Both the position numbers and the translations under genes were made by a program. From Burkholderiales bacterium (GTDB lineage Bacteria; Pseudomonadota; Gammaproteobacteria; Burkholderiales; Casimicrobiaceae): 64,000 nt of DNA. The notes below the pieces were generated by a model that was not told the origin of the DNA, made no database searches, and worked only from the letters and a program-made list of their open reading frames with translations. The stretch lies in NCBI GenBank assembly GCA_905339295.1, contig CAJPFI010000005.1:97470-161469 (forward strand). Reading direction: 5' to 3'. Shown here in pieces: positions 11,454-20,101 of the stretch. How positions within the stretch are numbered: position 1 is the first letter of the stretch; every line of letters begins with the position of its first letter.

Positions 11454-12641
11454 TTACAGCCGCTCGATCACCGCGGCGATGCCCTGGCCACCGCCGATGC
11501 ACATCGTGATCAGGCCATAGCGCTTGTTCGTCCGGTGCAGTTCGTACATGCACTTGACCGTCAGGATCGAGCCGGTCGCGCCGATCGGGTGGCCCAGCGC
11601 GACCGCGCCGCCGTTCGGGTTGACCTTCGCCGGGTCGAGACCCAGCTCCTTGCTGACGCCGATCGCCTGAACCGCGAACGCCTCGTTCGACTCGAACACG
11701 TCGATGTCCGAGACCTTGAGGCCGGCCCGCGCGAGCGCGCTCTTCACGGCGCTCACCGGACCCAGCCCCATGATCTTCGGGTCGATGCCGGCGTAGCCGT
11801 AGGACACGAGCCGCGCCATCGGCTTCAGGCCCTTCTTCGCGGCGGCGCCCGCTTCCATCAGCACGACGGCGGAGGCCGCGTCGTTGATGCCGGACGCGTT
11901 GCCGGCCGTCACCGAGCCGCTCTCCTTCGCGAACGCCGGTTTGAGCTTCCCCATGCCTTCCATCGACGCGTCGCTCCGCGGGTGCTCGTCGGTGTCGAAC
12001 ATCACCGTGCCCTTCCTGCTCTTCAGCTCGACCGGCAGGATCTGGCTCTTGAAGTGGCCCGCAGCGATCGCGGCGACCGCGCGGCGATGGCTCTCCACCG
12101 CGAACGCGTCCTGCTGCTCGCGCGTGATGCCGCACTTGTTCGCGACGGCCTCCGCCGTGACGCCCATGTGGACGGTGTCGAACGGGTCGGTGAGCGCGCC
12201 GACCATCATGTCGATCGTCTTGCCGTCACCCATGCGGGTGCCCCAGCGCTGCGTCGTGCTCGCGTAGGCCGCCCGGCTCATGCTTTCGACGCCGCCGCCG
12301 ATCGCCGCGTCGGTGTCGCCCAGCAGGATCGTCTGCGCCGCCGAAACGATCGCCTGCATGCCGCTGCCGCACAGCCGGTTGACCGTGAAGGCGCCGGACG
12401 TGTTCGGCAGGCCGCCGTTCAGCGCCGCGACGCGCGAGATGTACATGTCCTTCGCTTCGGTGTGGATCACGTTGCCGATCACGCACTGGCCGATGTCGTT
12501 CGGGTCGACTTTCGCGCGGTGAATCGCCTCGCGCACGACGCGCGCGCCGAGGTCGGTCGGAGCGATGTCCTTGAGGCTTCCGCCGTAGTCGCCGATGGCG
12601 GTCCGGACACCTGACAGGATGACGACGCTGCGCTCGCTCAT
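11454..12641 (-). CDS. Acetyl-CoA acetyltransferase (thiolase)
   Basis: A 395-residue thiolase. The acylated cysteine is Cys91 in [10 protein letters not shown]; the C-terminal histidine and cysteine are in [14 protein letters not shown] and TMCIGGGQG. Length and motifs fit the degradative/biosynthetic acetoacetyl-CoA thiolase group (AtoB/PhaA type), acting in the cytoplasm on acetoacetyl-CoA. The ATG at 12641 is preceded by GAAGGAG; an upstream in-frame ATG at 12668 lacks a site. It is monocistronic as far as can be seen and divergent from the DUF5648 array. Without phaB/phaC or beta-oxidation neighbours the pathway cannot be narrowed. Confidence 0.93.
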   Translation of the reverse strand: MSERSVVILSGVRTAIGDYGGSLKDIAPTDLGARVVREAIHRAKVDPNDIGQCVIGNVIHTEAKDMYISRVAALNGGLPNTSGAFTVNRLCGSGMQAIVSAAQTILLGDTDAAIGGGVESMSRAAYASTTQRWGTRMGDGKTIDMMVGALTDPFDTVHMGVTAEAVANKCGITREQQDAFAVESHRRAVAAIAAGHFKSQILPVELKSRKGTVMFDTDEHPRSDASMEGMGKLKPAFAKESGSVTAGNASGINDAASAVVLMEAGAAAKKGLKPMARLVSYGYAGIDPKIMGLGPVSAVKSALARAGLKVSDIDVFESNEAFAVQAIGVSKELGLDPAKVNPNGGAVALGHPIGATGSILTVKCMYELHRTNKRYGLITMCIGGGQGIAAVIERL

Positions 12642-12850
12642 GGGGGCTCCTTCGGGGCAAAACCTCAATCATAGGCCTTGTCCGGCGGGACCCGATCGCG
12701 GGGAGTTGAGCCGGATCAACCCGCGCGTCGGCGCGGGCGCGAATTCTCCGTTGGACGCGAGGCCGCGATGCGGGTAGGGTTATTCGCATCGATACGATGG
12801 ATTCCGGGCCGGGGAGGGCCTGACGTCAACCCTTCGGACGGAGACAAGCG

Positions 12851-13840
12851 ATGAATGCAATCCTGATGCGATTGACCGTGGCGATCCTCGCGCTCGGGCT
12901 CACGTTCACCGCCGAGGCGGCCGTGCGCTACTGGTTGCTGCAGGGCGTCATGTTCGACGACGGCACCTCGGTCAGCGGGAGTTTCGCCTACGACGACGTC
13001 GCCGACGTGCCGACGACGTGGAACCTTCGCGTGCAGGGCGGCGCCAACTTCCTTCCCTACACCTACCTGCCCGGGAACACGCCGATCGCGTACACGGACG
13101 CCGGTTTCTTCTCGTCGTTGCCCACGATCATCTTCCGGTCGCCCGAAGGGGGCGACGGGTTCAGCCCCCGCGAACTGCGCATCACGCCGGTCACCGCGCT
13201 GGACGGATCCCCCGGCACGGTCGCGATCGACGTCGCGACCGCCGGCGGAGGCAGCGGTTCGCTCGAATGCTACAACTGCGGCGGCGCGCGCCTGATCGTG
13301 GCCGGAACGCTGCAGCACGTCATGCTGCCGCCGCCGGTGGCGCTCGTGCCGGTGATCGAGTTCTACCACGCGGCCTTCGACCACTACTTCATGAGCGCGG
13401 ACCCGATCGAGATCAACGCGCTCGACACCGGCTACTTCACCGGGTGGGCGCGCACCGGCTACCAGTTCTACGCGTACGTCACCGGCAGCAGCGCCGGCGG
13501 GTCGATACGCCCGGTCTGCCGGTACTACGGGCTGCCGTCGGCGGGCATCGACTCGCACTTCTACTCGGCGAGCGGCGCGGAGTGCTTCCAGGTCAACCAG
13601 TTCTACGGCACCGAGTGGCAGATCGAGAGCGACAACGTGTTCCAGATCGCGCTTCCGGACACGACCACGGGCGCGTGCCCGGGCGGCACGGTGCCGGTCT
13701 ACCGCGTGTTCAACAACAGGCACGACGCGAATCACCGCTACATGACGAGCACCGTCGTGCGCGCGCAGATGGAGGCCGCGGGCTGGATCCGCGAAGGCTA
13801 CGGCCCGAACGCGACGATCATGTGCGCGGAGGGCGTGTGA
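12851..13840 (+). CDS. Secreted DUF5648 protein, array copy 1
   Basis: A 329-residue exported protein. A signal peptide (about 1-23, ending TAEA-A) is followed by an N-terminal beta-rich module with YWLLQGVMFDDGTSVSGSF, resembling the N-terminal strand repeat of many PEP-CTERM-type secreted proteins, and a C-terminal DUF5648 module (about 170-328) starting VIEFYHAAFDHYFMSADP, with VCRYYGLPSAG, HFYSAS and the ending ATIMCA. The cysteines in the C-terminal module suggest disulfides outside the cytoplasm. There is no C-terminal sorting motif. A GGAGAC site precedes the ATG. First of a head-to-tail family; function unknown. Confidence 0.88.
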   Translation: MNAILMRLTVAILALGLTFTAEAAVRYWLLQGVMFDDGTSVSGSFAYDDVADVPTTWNLRVQGGANFLPYTYLPGNTPIAYTDAGFFSSLPTIIFRSPEGGDGFSPRELRITPVTALDGSPGTVAIDVATAGGGSGSLECYNCGGARLIVAGTLQHVMLPPPVALVPVIEFYHAAFDHYFMSADPIEINALDTGYFTGWARTGYQFYAYVTGSSAGGSIRPVCRYYGLPSAGIDSHFYSASGAECFQVNQFYGTEWQIESDNVFQIALPDTTTGACPGGTVPVYRVFNNRHDANHRYMTSTVVRAQMEAAGWIREGYGPNATIMCAEGV

Positions 13841-13936
13841 CCGCCGCGCGCCCGGAACGGCGCTTTTCGGCGCGGTGACCGCGATGCGACGCGTCGGCGC
13901 CGCCGCGGACGATGCCGGACGAGGAGAAGAGTCGAC

Positions 13937-14932
13937 ATGAGGGACTTGCGACGCGGGATTCGTGCGGCGGCGCTTGCGGCGCTGTTCGCGCTCGGCGCGG
14001 GGAGTGCGAGCGCGGCGGTGACGCTCTGGCAGCTCCAGGGCGTGACGTTCGACGACGGCACGACGGTGAGCGGCAGCCTCGCGTACGACGACGGCCCGAA
14101 CGCGGTGACGAGCTGGTGGATCCGGGTGCAGGGCGGGTCGGGCCTGCTGCCGTTCACCTACGTGCCGGCCAACTCGAGCACGATCATGGCGGGGAGCCTG
14201 CTCCACACGACCGCCGATTACGTCGAGTTCCGGTCGACGGAGGGCGGCAACGGCGTGGTTCCGCGCGTGCTGCGGCTCATGCCGCAGTGGTATTTCGAAT
14301 CGACCCCGACGCCGTCGACGATGGCGGTAATCACGATCCCCGCGGTATCCGGCGAGGGCATGGGCGGCACGTCGGCGCGGTCGGTCGCCGGCGGGCAGTT
14401 CAAGAACGTGATGCTGGTGCCGCCGGTGGCGCTGGTCGACGTGATCGAGTTCTACCACGCGGGCTTCGACCACTATTTCATGAGCGCCAACCCGCCCGAG
14501 ATCGACGCGCTCGACACCGGCTTTTTCACCGGCTGGGCGCGCACCGGCCACTCGTTCAAGGCCTACGTGACCGGGTCGAGCCCCGGCACCACGCTGCGGC
14601 CGGTGTGCCGCTACTACGGGCTGCCGTCGGCGGGCATCGACTCGCACTTCTACTCGGCAAGCGCGGCCGAGTGCTGGCAGGTCAACGCGTACTTCGGCAC
14701 CGAGTGGCAGATCGAGAGCGACAACGTGTTCCAGGTCGCGCTTCCGGACACGACCACGGGCGTGTGCCCGGGCGGCACGGTGCCGGTCTACCGCGTGTTC
14801 AACAACAAACACGACGCGAATCACCGCTACATGACGAGCACTGTCGTGCGCGCGCAGATGGAGGCCGCGGGCTGGATCCGCGAAGGCTACGGCCCCGACG
14901 CGACGATCATGTGCGCGGTGGGGGCGCCATGA
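13937..14932 (+). CDS. Secreted DUF5648 protein, array copy 2
   Basis: A 331-residue paralogue of the preceding gene with the same plan: signal peptide ending near SASA-AV, N-terminal LWQLQGVTFDDGTTVSG module, and C-terminal DUF5648 module starting VIEFYHAGFDHYFMSANP. The C-terminal DNA is almost identical to copy 1, including the region encoding HDANHRYMTS and WIREGYGP, while the N-terminal modules differ in most positions. GAGGAG lies 13 nt before the ATG. It starts 96 bp after copy 1, so the copies may share a transcript. Role unknown; secretion and disulfides are inferred from sequence. Confidence 0.88.
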   Translation: MRDLRRGIRAAALAALFALGAGSASAAVTLWQLQGVTFDDGTTVSGSLAYDDGPNAVTSWWIRVQGGSGLLPFTYVPANSSTIMAGSLLHTTADYVEFRSTEGGNGVVPRVLRLMPQWYFESTPTPSTMAVITIPAVSGEGMGGTSARSVAGGQFKNVMLVPPVALVDVIEFYHAGFDHYFMSANPPEIDALDTGFFTGWARTGHSFKAYVTGSSPGTTLRPVCRYYGLPSAGIDSHFYSASAAECWQVNAYFGTEWQIESDNVFQVALPDTTTGVCPGGTVPVYRVFNNKHDANHRYMTSTVVRAQMEAAGWIREGYGPDATIMCAVGAP

Positions 14933-14994
14933 ACCGACATTCACGATCGCGCGATGGCGTCACGCCGCGCGCTCCGACCGAGGGAGGTGCCGCG

Positions 14995-16002
14995 ATGAGG
15001 AAGGCGACGCAGCATTGGGGAGTTGCGTTGGGGGTGGCGATGGCGTTGCTGGCAGGCGGCGTCGGGGACGCGCGCGCGGCGACGCAGTACTGGATGCTGC
15101 AGAACGTCACGTTCGCCGACGGCGGAACCGCCACGGGCAGCTTCGGCTTCGACGATGTCACGGACACGGTGACCGGCTGGAACATCCGGGTGCAGGCAGG
15201 GAGCGGCCATCTCCCTTTCACCTTCGTTCCCGGCAATTCGACGCCGGTGGCAGGCGGCGCCGGCATCAGCGGCGGGGGGTTCGTCTACTACTTCGAATTC
15301 CTCGCGAACGACGGAGCCGCGTCGTCTCGCAACTTGTTCCTCTCCGTGGCCGGCGACCTCGACGGCACCCCGGCGTCGCAATTCCTCTACCTGGTCGACC
15401 CGGTGTCGGGCTTCCACTACTCCTACGACAGGCGCCCCGGCATCTCGGACCGGAACGTGGTGACCGGCTCGCTCGTGCTCGTCCCGTTCCCGCCGCCGAT
15501 CGGCCTCGTGGACGTGATCGAGTTCTACCACGCGGGCTTCGACCACTATTTCATGAGCGCCGACCCGGTCGAGATCAACGCGCTCGACACCGGCTACTTC
15601 ACCGGCTGGGCACGCACCGGCTACCAGTTCCAGGCCTATGCGACCGGCAGCAGCGCCGGGGCGACGACGAACCCCGTGTGCCGCTACTACGGGTTGCCGT
15701 CGGCGGGGCTGGACTCGCATTTCTATTCGGCGAGCTCGGTCGAGTGCTGGGAGGTCAACCAGTTCTACGGGACCGAATGGCAGATCGAGAGCGACAACGT
15801 GTTCCAGATCGATCTGCCGGACACGACGACCGGCGCGTGTCCGGGCGGTACGATCCCGGTCTATCGCGTGTTCAACCATCGCTCCGACGCCAACCACCGC
15901 TACATGACGAGCACGGTGGTGCGCGCGCAGATGGAAGCACAGGGCTGGATCCGCGAAGGCTACGGGCCCGATGCGACGATCATGTGCGCGCTGGTGATCT
16001 GA
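14995..16002 (+). CDS. Secreted DUF5648 protein, array copy 3
   Basis: A 335-residue paralogue. The ATG at 14995 follows a GGGAGG site; the frame is open far upstream but only as a shadow of copy 2. Signal peptide ends near ARAA-TQ; the N-terminal module reads YWMLQNVTFADGGTATGSF and the C-terminal module VIEFYHAGFDHYFMSADP through ATIMCAL. It replaces some residues of copies 1 and 2 in the C-terminal module (for example RSDANHRYM for KHDANHRYM). The gene lies 62 bp after copy 2. Family function is not known. Confidence 0.88.
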   Translation: MRKATQHWGVALGVAMALLAGGVGDARAATQYWMLQNVTFADGGTATGSFGFDDVTDTVTGWNIRVQAGSGHLPFTFVPGNSTPVAGGAGISGGGFVYYFEFLANDGAASSRNLFLSVAGDLDGTPASQFLYLVDPVSGFHYSYDRRPGISDRNVVTGSLVLVPFPPPIGLVDVIEFYHAGFDHYFMSADPVEINALDTGYFTGWARTGYQFQAYATGSSAGATTNPVCRYYGLPSAGLDSHFYSASSVECWEVNQFYGTEWQIESDNVFQIDLPDTTTGACPGGTIPVYRVFNHRSDANHRYMTSTVVRAQMEAQGWIREGYGPDATIMCALVI

Positions 16003-16083
16003 CGCTCGACCGGCGCCGCGCGGTGCAGCGCCGGAAGGGATGAGACAGGGACGCGAGGACGATCAGGGCTTGGCGGTGCGCGG

Positions 16084-16779
16084 CGGTGCCCTGCGTCGCA
16101 CCGGGAAGGCCGGCCGGCGCGCCGATACTGCCAGCTGCAAGGCGTCCTGTCCGACGACGGGACCGCTGCGTCCGGCTCGTTCGTCCACGACGACGCGGCC
16201 CGCGCGGTCGTGGCGTGGAACATCCCGGTGCAGGGGAACGGCCCGTTGCTGCCGCTCGCCTGGATGCAAGGGCACCCGATCGCCTGTTTCCCGCCGGCGC
16301 CACCGGTGACGACGATCGACTTCACGCCGGCCGGGGCGGGCTGTCCGTACGACGGCGCGGTTGCGGAGCGCAACTGCGCGTCCCGCTGACCCTTCCGGTC
16401 GGCGGCGGCGCGACGCCGATCCCGCTCGACCGGGCGCGGAGGCTCGGGAGGGGTCGTGCGCCGGAACGGCGGGGCCGCGAGGCCGATCGTCGCGGGATCG
16501 CGGCCGAAGGCCTTGGCGGCGCCGATCGACGTGTTCCAGGACTCGCCGCCGAACACGACGACCGGCGCCTGCCCGTCCGGATCGCAGCCAGCCTTCCGCG
16601 TGTTCGACGCACGTCCCGGCGCGAATCATCGCTGCACGACGAGCCTCGCGATCCGCGCGCAGGTGGAGATGGCGGGCCTGGTCCGCGAGGGCGGCGGCCC
16701 CGACGCGACGATCGTGTGCGCGATCGGCCCGACGAATCGACGCCTCGCCTCCGGCTCGCGGCATCGCGCGGCCGTGTGA
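16084..16779 (+). pseudogene. Decayed DUF5648 paralogue, array copy 4
   Basis: Remnant between copies 3 and 5. From about 16132 one frame reads CQLQGVLSDDGTAASGSF and AWNIPVQGNGPLLPLAW, clearly the N-terminal module, but ends at a TGA at 16387-16389. From about 16525 another stretch reads DVFQDSPPNTTTGACPSG, GANHRCTTS, AIRAQVEMAGLVREGGGPD and ATIVCA, the end of the DUF5648 module. The central segment with the FYHAGFDHYF and CRYYGLPSAG motifs is missing and no signal peptide is seen. Conserved residues are also substituted. It is therefore a deleted, stop-interrupted copy rather than a functional gene. Confidence 0.85.
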
Positions 16780-16863
16780 GATGATCCTGCGCGTGGCGGC
16801 GCGGAGGGCCGCCGGCTCGCGGAGGCGATCCGCGTCGCCATCCACGGGAGAGGAGCGGCATCG

Positions 16864-17865
16864 ATGCGGAAGAACGTCTGGCGTGCCGGCGCGGCCGCGC
16901 TCGGCCTTGCCGCCATGGCGAGCGCGCATGCCGGACTGATCCACTGGCAGCTCGACGGCGTCCGCTTCGACGACGGGACCGTCGCCACCGGCACGATCAC
17001 CTACGACAACTCGTCCGCCCGCATCGTGCTGTGGAACGTCCGCACCGCGGCCGGTGCGGCGCTCCAGCCGTTCACCTACCTGCCTGGCGACTCGACTGCC
17101 GACCACGTGGCGATCCCGTTCGCTCCGGGCAATCACTACGTGTTCCGGTCGGTCGAGGGAGGCCGTCCCGCCGCGCCGCCGGCGCCGGCCGCAAACCGCG
17201 TGCTGGTCCTCTCGCCGATCGCGCGCCTCGATTCCGACGACGGCTATCTCGAGCTCGATCACGCCTTCGCGCCGGGTGTCGTCGTCAACGCCGAGCTGCT
17301 CGAAGGGGGCGTGCCGCGCTGGATCGTGGACGGCGGTTTGCGGCGCATCGCGTCGTCGCCGGCGGTCGTCAAGGTCGATGCGGTCGAGTTCTACCACGCG
17401 GGCTTCGACCACTACTTCCTGACCGCGGACCCCGCGGAGATCGCCGCGCTCGACGGCGGGCTGTTCACCGGCTGGGTGCGGACCGGGCAGGGTTTCAGGG
17501 CCTACGTTTCCGGAAGCGTCATCGGAGGGTCGGTGCGCCCGGTGTGCCGGTATTACGGCCTCCCGTCGGCCGGGCTCGATTCGCACTTCTACTCGGCGAG
17601 CCCCGCCGAGTGCTTCGCGGTCCACGAGCAGTTCGGCACCGAGTGGCAGCTCGAGAGCGACAACGTGTTCCAGGTCGACCTGCCCGACACGGCCTCCGGC
17701 TTGTGCAAGCTCGGGACGGTCCCGGTGTACCGGATGTTCAACGGGCGCCGCGACGCGAATCACCGCTACACGACCAGCGTCACGGTGCGCGCCCAGATGG
17801 AGGCGGCCGGCTGGATACGCGAAGGCTACGGTCCCGACGCGACGATCATGTGCGCGCAGCCGTAG
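16864..17865 (+). CDS. Secreted DUF5648 protein, array copy 5
   Basis: A 333-residue member, the most divergent intact copy of the array. Signal peptide ends near ASAHA-G; the N-terminal module is HWQLDGVRFDDGTVATGTI; the C-terminal DUF5648 module begins VEFYHAGFDHYFLTADP and keeps VCRYYGLPSAGLDSHFYSAS but has SGLCKLGTVPVYRMF where the others have TGACPGG. A GAGAGGAG site precedes the ATG. It follows the decayed copy by 84 bp. No sorting signal or transmembrane segment beyond the signal peptide. Function unknown. Confidence 0.87.
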   Translation: MRKNVWRAGAAALGLAAMASAHAGLIHWQLDGVRFDDGTVATGTITYDNSSARIVLWNVRTAAGAALQPFTYLPGDSTADHVAIPFAPGNHYVFRSVEGGRPAAPPAPAANRVLVLSPIARLDSDDGYLELDHAFAPGVVVNAELLEGGVPRWIVDGGLRRIASSPAVVKVDAVEFYHAGFDHYFLTADPAEIAALDGGLFTGWVRTGQGFRAYVSGSVIGGSVRPVCRYYGLPSAGLDSHFYSASPAECFAVHEQFGTEWQLESDNVFQVDLPDTASGLCKLGTVPVYRMFNGRRDANHRYTTSVTVRAQMEAAGWIREGYGPDATIMCAQP

Positions 17866-17915
17866 CGGGCCGGAAGGCCGTGACGCGCCGCTGGCGCGCG
17901 TCGGCGGGACTCGGG

Positions 17916-17921
17916 TAGCAT
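17916..17921 (+). promoter_or_regulatory. Possible -10 box TAGCAT upstream of the TTT receptor
   Basis: TAGCAT in a GGTAGCATCG context 51 nt before the start codon. The same hexamer in a GGTAGCAT context precedes two other genes (47678-47683, 51039-51044). No clear -35. Confidence 0.25.
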
Positions 17922-17971
17922 CGTCGGTTACGGCGCGGATCCAGACGGCCGCGCACACGAGGAGGATGGCC

Positions 17972-18940
17972 ATGGTCGTTTCGCGCTTCCGCCGGCTCGC
18001 GCCGGCGCTTGCCGTCGTCGCAGCGCTTGCGTCGTCCGCGCCTTGCGCGATCGCGGCGGGCTACCCCGAGAAACCGGTCCAGTACCTGATCCCGTTCGCC
18101 GCCGGCGGCGAGTCGGACATCGTCGCGCGCTTCCAGCAGCAGGCGTTCGCGCAGAAGTACAAGCAGGAGATGATCGTCATCAACCGTCCCGGCGGCGGCG
18201 GCGCGCTCGTGTGGCAGCAGCTCAACTCGCTGCCGGGCGACGGCTACACGATCGCCGGCATCAACCTGCCGCACGTCGTGCTGCAGCCGATCGAGGGGAC
18301 CGTGAGCTACAAGACCGACGATCTGACGTCGGTCTACTGGTTCCACTACACGCCCGACGCGCTGATCGTGCCGGCGGAAAGCCCGTACAGGACGTTCCAG
18401 GACTTCGTCAGGGCCGCGCAGGAGAAGCCGGGCAGCCTGTCGATCGCGGGCTCGGCGCTCTATTCGGCGAACCACGTCGCCCACGAGCGGCTGAACCGCG
18501 ACTTCAGGATCAAGACGACCTACGTCCCGTTCAAGGGCACCGGCGACCTGGTGTCGTCGGTGCTCGGCGGCCACGTCGCTGGAGCGATGTCGTACACGAC
18601 GCTCGCGATCCAGCAGAAGGGCAAGATGCGGATGCTCGCGGTCGCGACGCGCGAACGCGTGCCTCAGTTCCCCGACGTGCCGACGTTCAGGGAGCTGGGC
18701 ATCGACTGGATCGATGGTGCATACCGCGGCGTTGCCGTGCCGAAGTCCACGCCGGAAGCGGTGCGCAGGCAGGTCTCCGACATGATGGAGGCGCTCAACA
18801 AGGACCCGGACATGCGCAGGAAGATGGTCGACGGTGGCTTCGAGGTGATCGACGTCCCGTACGACAGGATCCCGGCGTTCATGGCGGAGCGCCGCGCGGA
18901 CTACATGAACACGGCCCGCGCGCTTGGCATGATCAAGTAG
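17972..18940 (+). CDS. Tripartite tricarboxylate transporter (Bug/TctC-type) substrate-binding protein
   Basis: A 322-residue periplasmic receptor. The signal peptide ends near AIAA-GYP and the mature start YPEKPVQYLIPFAAGGESD is the canonical Bug opening; NRPGGGGALVW and VPTFRELGID also fit. It would deliver a carboxylate to a TctAB permease, but no permease gene is adjacent, as usual for the many orphan Bug receptors of Burkholderiales. I chose the second of two in-frame ATGs (17972) because AGGAGG sits six bases upstream of it and abuts the first. The ligand cannot be assigned from sequence. Confidence 0.9.
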   Translation: MVVSRFRRLAPALAVVAALASSAPCAIAAGYPEKPVQYLIPFAAGGESDIVARFQQQAFAQKYKQEMIVINRPGGGGALVWQQLNSLPGDGYTIAGINLPHVVLQPIEGTVSYKTDDLTSVYWFHYTPDALIVPAESPYRTFQDFVRAAQEKPGSLSIAGSALYSANHVAHERLNRDFRIKTTYVPFKGTGDLVSSVLGGHVAGAMSYTTLAIQQKGKMRMLAVATRERVPQFPDVPTFRELGIDWIDGAYRGVAVPKSTPEAVRRQVSDMMEALNKDPDMRRKMVDGGFEVIDVPYDRIPAFMAERRADYMNTARALGMIK

Positions 18941-19133
18941 CGGGGTCGGGGGCGTCCGCGCGGGAGTCCCGGTTCGCGGCGGCCGGGACCTCGCCCGGAT
19001 GCGCGAACGCGGTCCGGGCGTCGCCCCGAAGTCCGCCGCCATCCCGCGCGGCCACGGGACACGCGCATAGCGTTGTCGCGACCAACGCGGCCAGAGGCGG
19101 CAGGAACAGGGTGCGGCGGGTGGTCGCGTTCAC
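18933..19133 (-). CDS. Small putative secreted protein coupled to the SRPBCC gene
   Basis: A possible 66-residue ORF whose GTG overlaps the stop of the SRPBCC gene (GTGA). The N-terminus has an arginine pair and a hydrophobic stretch (LFLPPLAALVATTLCAC), like a signal peptide with a near-lipobox; the rest is charged and lacks recognisable domains. It overlaps the TTT receptor's 3' end by 8 bp. The coupling and the signal-like start favour a gene, but I know no homologue and the composition is biased. Confidence 0.4.
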   Translation of the reverse strand: MNATTRRTLFLPPLAALVATTLCACPVAARDGGGLRGDARTAFAHPGEVPAAANRDSRADAPDPAT

Positions 19134-19630
19134 GTCCGGCCCTCGCGGATCGCCCCGTTGCACCAGTCACCGTAGCGGTGCGCGAACACGGTTGCCCATC
19201 CGCCGAGGTAGGCTTCGCGCGCGGCCGCGGCGCGTTCGCCCAGCGCCTCCCACCCGCCGTGCACCAGCGTCACGCGCGTTCCCGCCGGAACCGCGCGGAA
19301 CGACACGTCGACCCGCTGTGCGGTCGCGGGGTCGCGTCCCGGGTGCCACGAGAACGCGACGCGCTGCCCGGGCTCCCACGCGAATACGGTGCCCCACGGA
19401 TGCGTCGTCCCGTCACGCGCCGTTTCGACGAGCCGGCCGCCCACGCACGGCTCGAACGCGACCGCGACCGCGTCGTCCTCGGCGCACGAGTGCGTCGCGA
19501 GCGGCCACCAGCGGCCGATGTCGCGCGTGAAGTAGTCGAACGCCCGCTGCGCGTTGCAGGGCACGACGAGGTCGATCTCGATCGGCGCGAGCGCGACAAG
19601 CGGCTCAGGTGCGGCGGGGTTTGCGGACAC
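19130..19630 (-). CDS. SRPBCC (START-like) domain protein
   Basis: A 166-residue protein of the SRPBCC/AHSA1 hydrophobic-cavity superfamily. Diagnostic pieces are DLVVPCNAQRAFDYFTRDIGRWWPL near the start (the Ax-F-x-WW pattern), GGRLVETARDG, PWGTVFAWEPGQRVAFSWHPG, and the C-terminal helix segment HGGWEALGERAA. Ligand or enzymatic activity is unknown. It overlaps the upstream ArsR gene by 26 bp, the very common ArsR-SRPBCC arrangement in which the repressor and a cavity protein are co-transcribed. Confidence 0.9.
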   Translation of the reverse strand: MSANPAAPEPLVALAPIEIDLVVPCNAQRAFDYFTRDIGRWWPLATHSCAEDDAVAVAFEPCVGGRLVETARDGTTHPWGTVFAWEPGQRVAFSWHPGRDPATAQRVDVSFRAVPAGTRVTLVHGGWEALGERAAAAREAYLGGWATVFAHRYGDWCNGAIREGRT

Positions 19631-19964
19631 GGCGGCTCTCCTCGGTGGCGACGTGCGCGGTGTAGGCGCGCATCGCGCGCTCCCACATCGCCTGGAAATA
19701 GTTGCGCAGCTCGAGCGCCGCGGCGGGATCGGCGGCGTACAGGTGGCGGGTGCCCATGCGCGTCTCCGTCACGAGCCCCGCCTGGCGCAGCGCCTTGAGG
19801 TGCTGCGACACTGCGGGGCGCGACACCGGGAAGCCGTGCGCGATCTCGCCGACCGGCCGCGGCGCGCCGTGCAGCGACTCGTAGATCGCGCGGCGCGTCG
19901 GGTCGGCCAGCGCCGCGAGCAGCGGCGCCAGCATGGGGGCGGAGACTGCGTTGATGTAAGCCAT
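19605..19964 (-). CDS. ArsR-family winged-helix regulator
   Basis: A 119-residue wHTH repressor: ALADPTRRAIYESL, the recognition region FPVSRPAVSQHLKALRQAGLV and the wing TRMGTRHLYAADP. No metal-binding cysteine motif (CVC) is present, so it belongs to the non-metal ArsR group that accompanies SRPBCC proteins. An inverted repeat of GTAAGT/ACTTAC lies immediately upstream of its start and is probably its own operator. It is first in an overlapping minus-strand unit with the SRPBCC gene and perhaps the small ORF beyond. Confidence 0.92.
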   Translation of the reverse strand: MAYINAVSAPMLAPLLAALADPTRRAIYESLHGAPRPVGEIAHGFPVSRPAVSQHLKALRQAGLVTETRMGTRHLYAADPAAALELRNYFQAMWERAMRAYTAHVATEESRRVRKPRRT

Positions 19965-19966
19965 GG

Positions 19967-19988
19967 CTTACCGTAAGTCAAAACTTAC
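19967..19988. promoter_or_regulatory. Candidate ArsR operator, GTAAGT-N4-ACTTAC
   Basis: GTAAGT (19973-19978) and ACTTAC (19983-19988) form a perfect inverted repeat around CAAA. A third half-site CTTAC at 19967-19971 makes an overlapping dyad with GTAAG. It lies 3-24 nt upstream of the ArsR start, in a locally AT-rich patch, and would allow autorepression. Confidence 0.55.
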
Positions 19989-20101
19989 ACAGTGTCAAGC
20001 GCCGGCCGCGACCCGCGCCCGGACGCCCGCCACCCGCCGCCGGGACTCGACGCCGACACCGGGTTGGATCAGCATGAACGTTTCGCCTCCCGTCCGACCC
20101 G

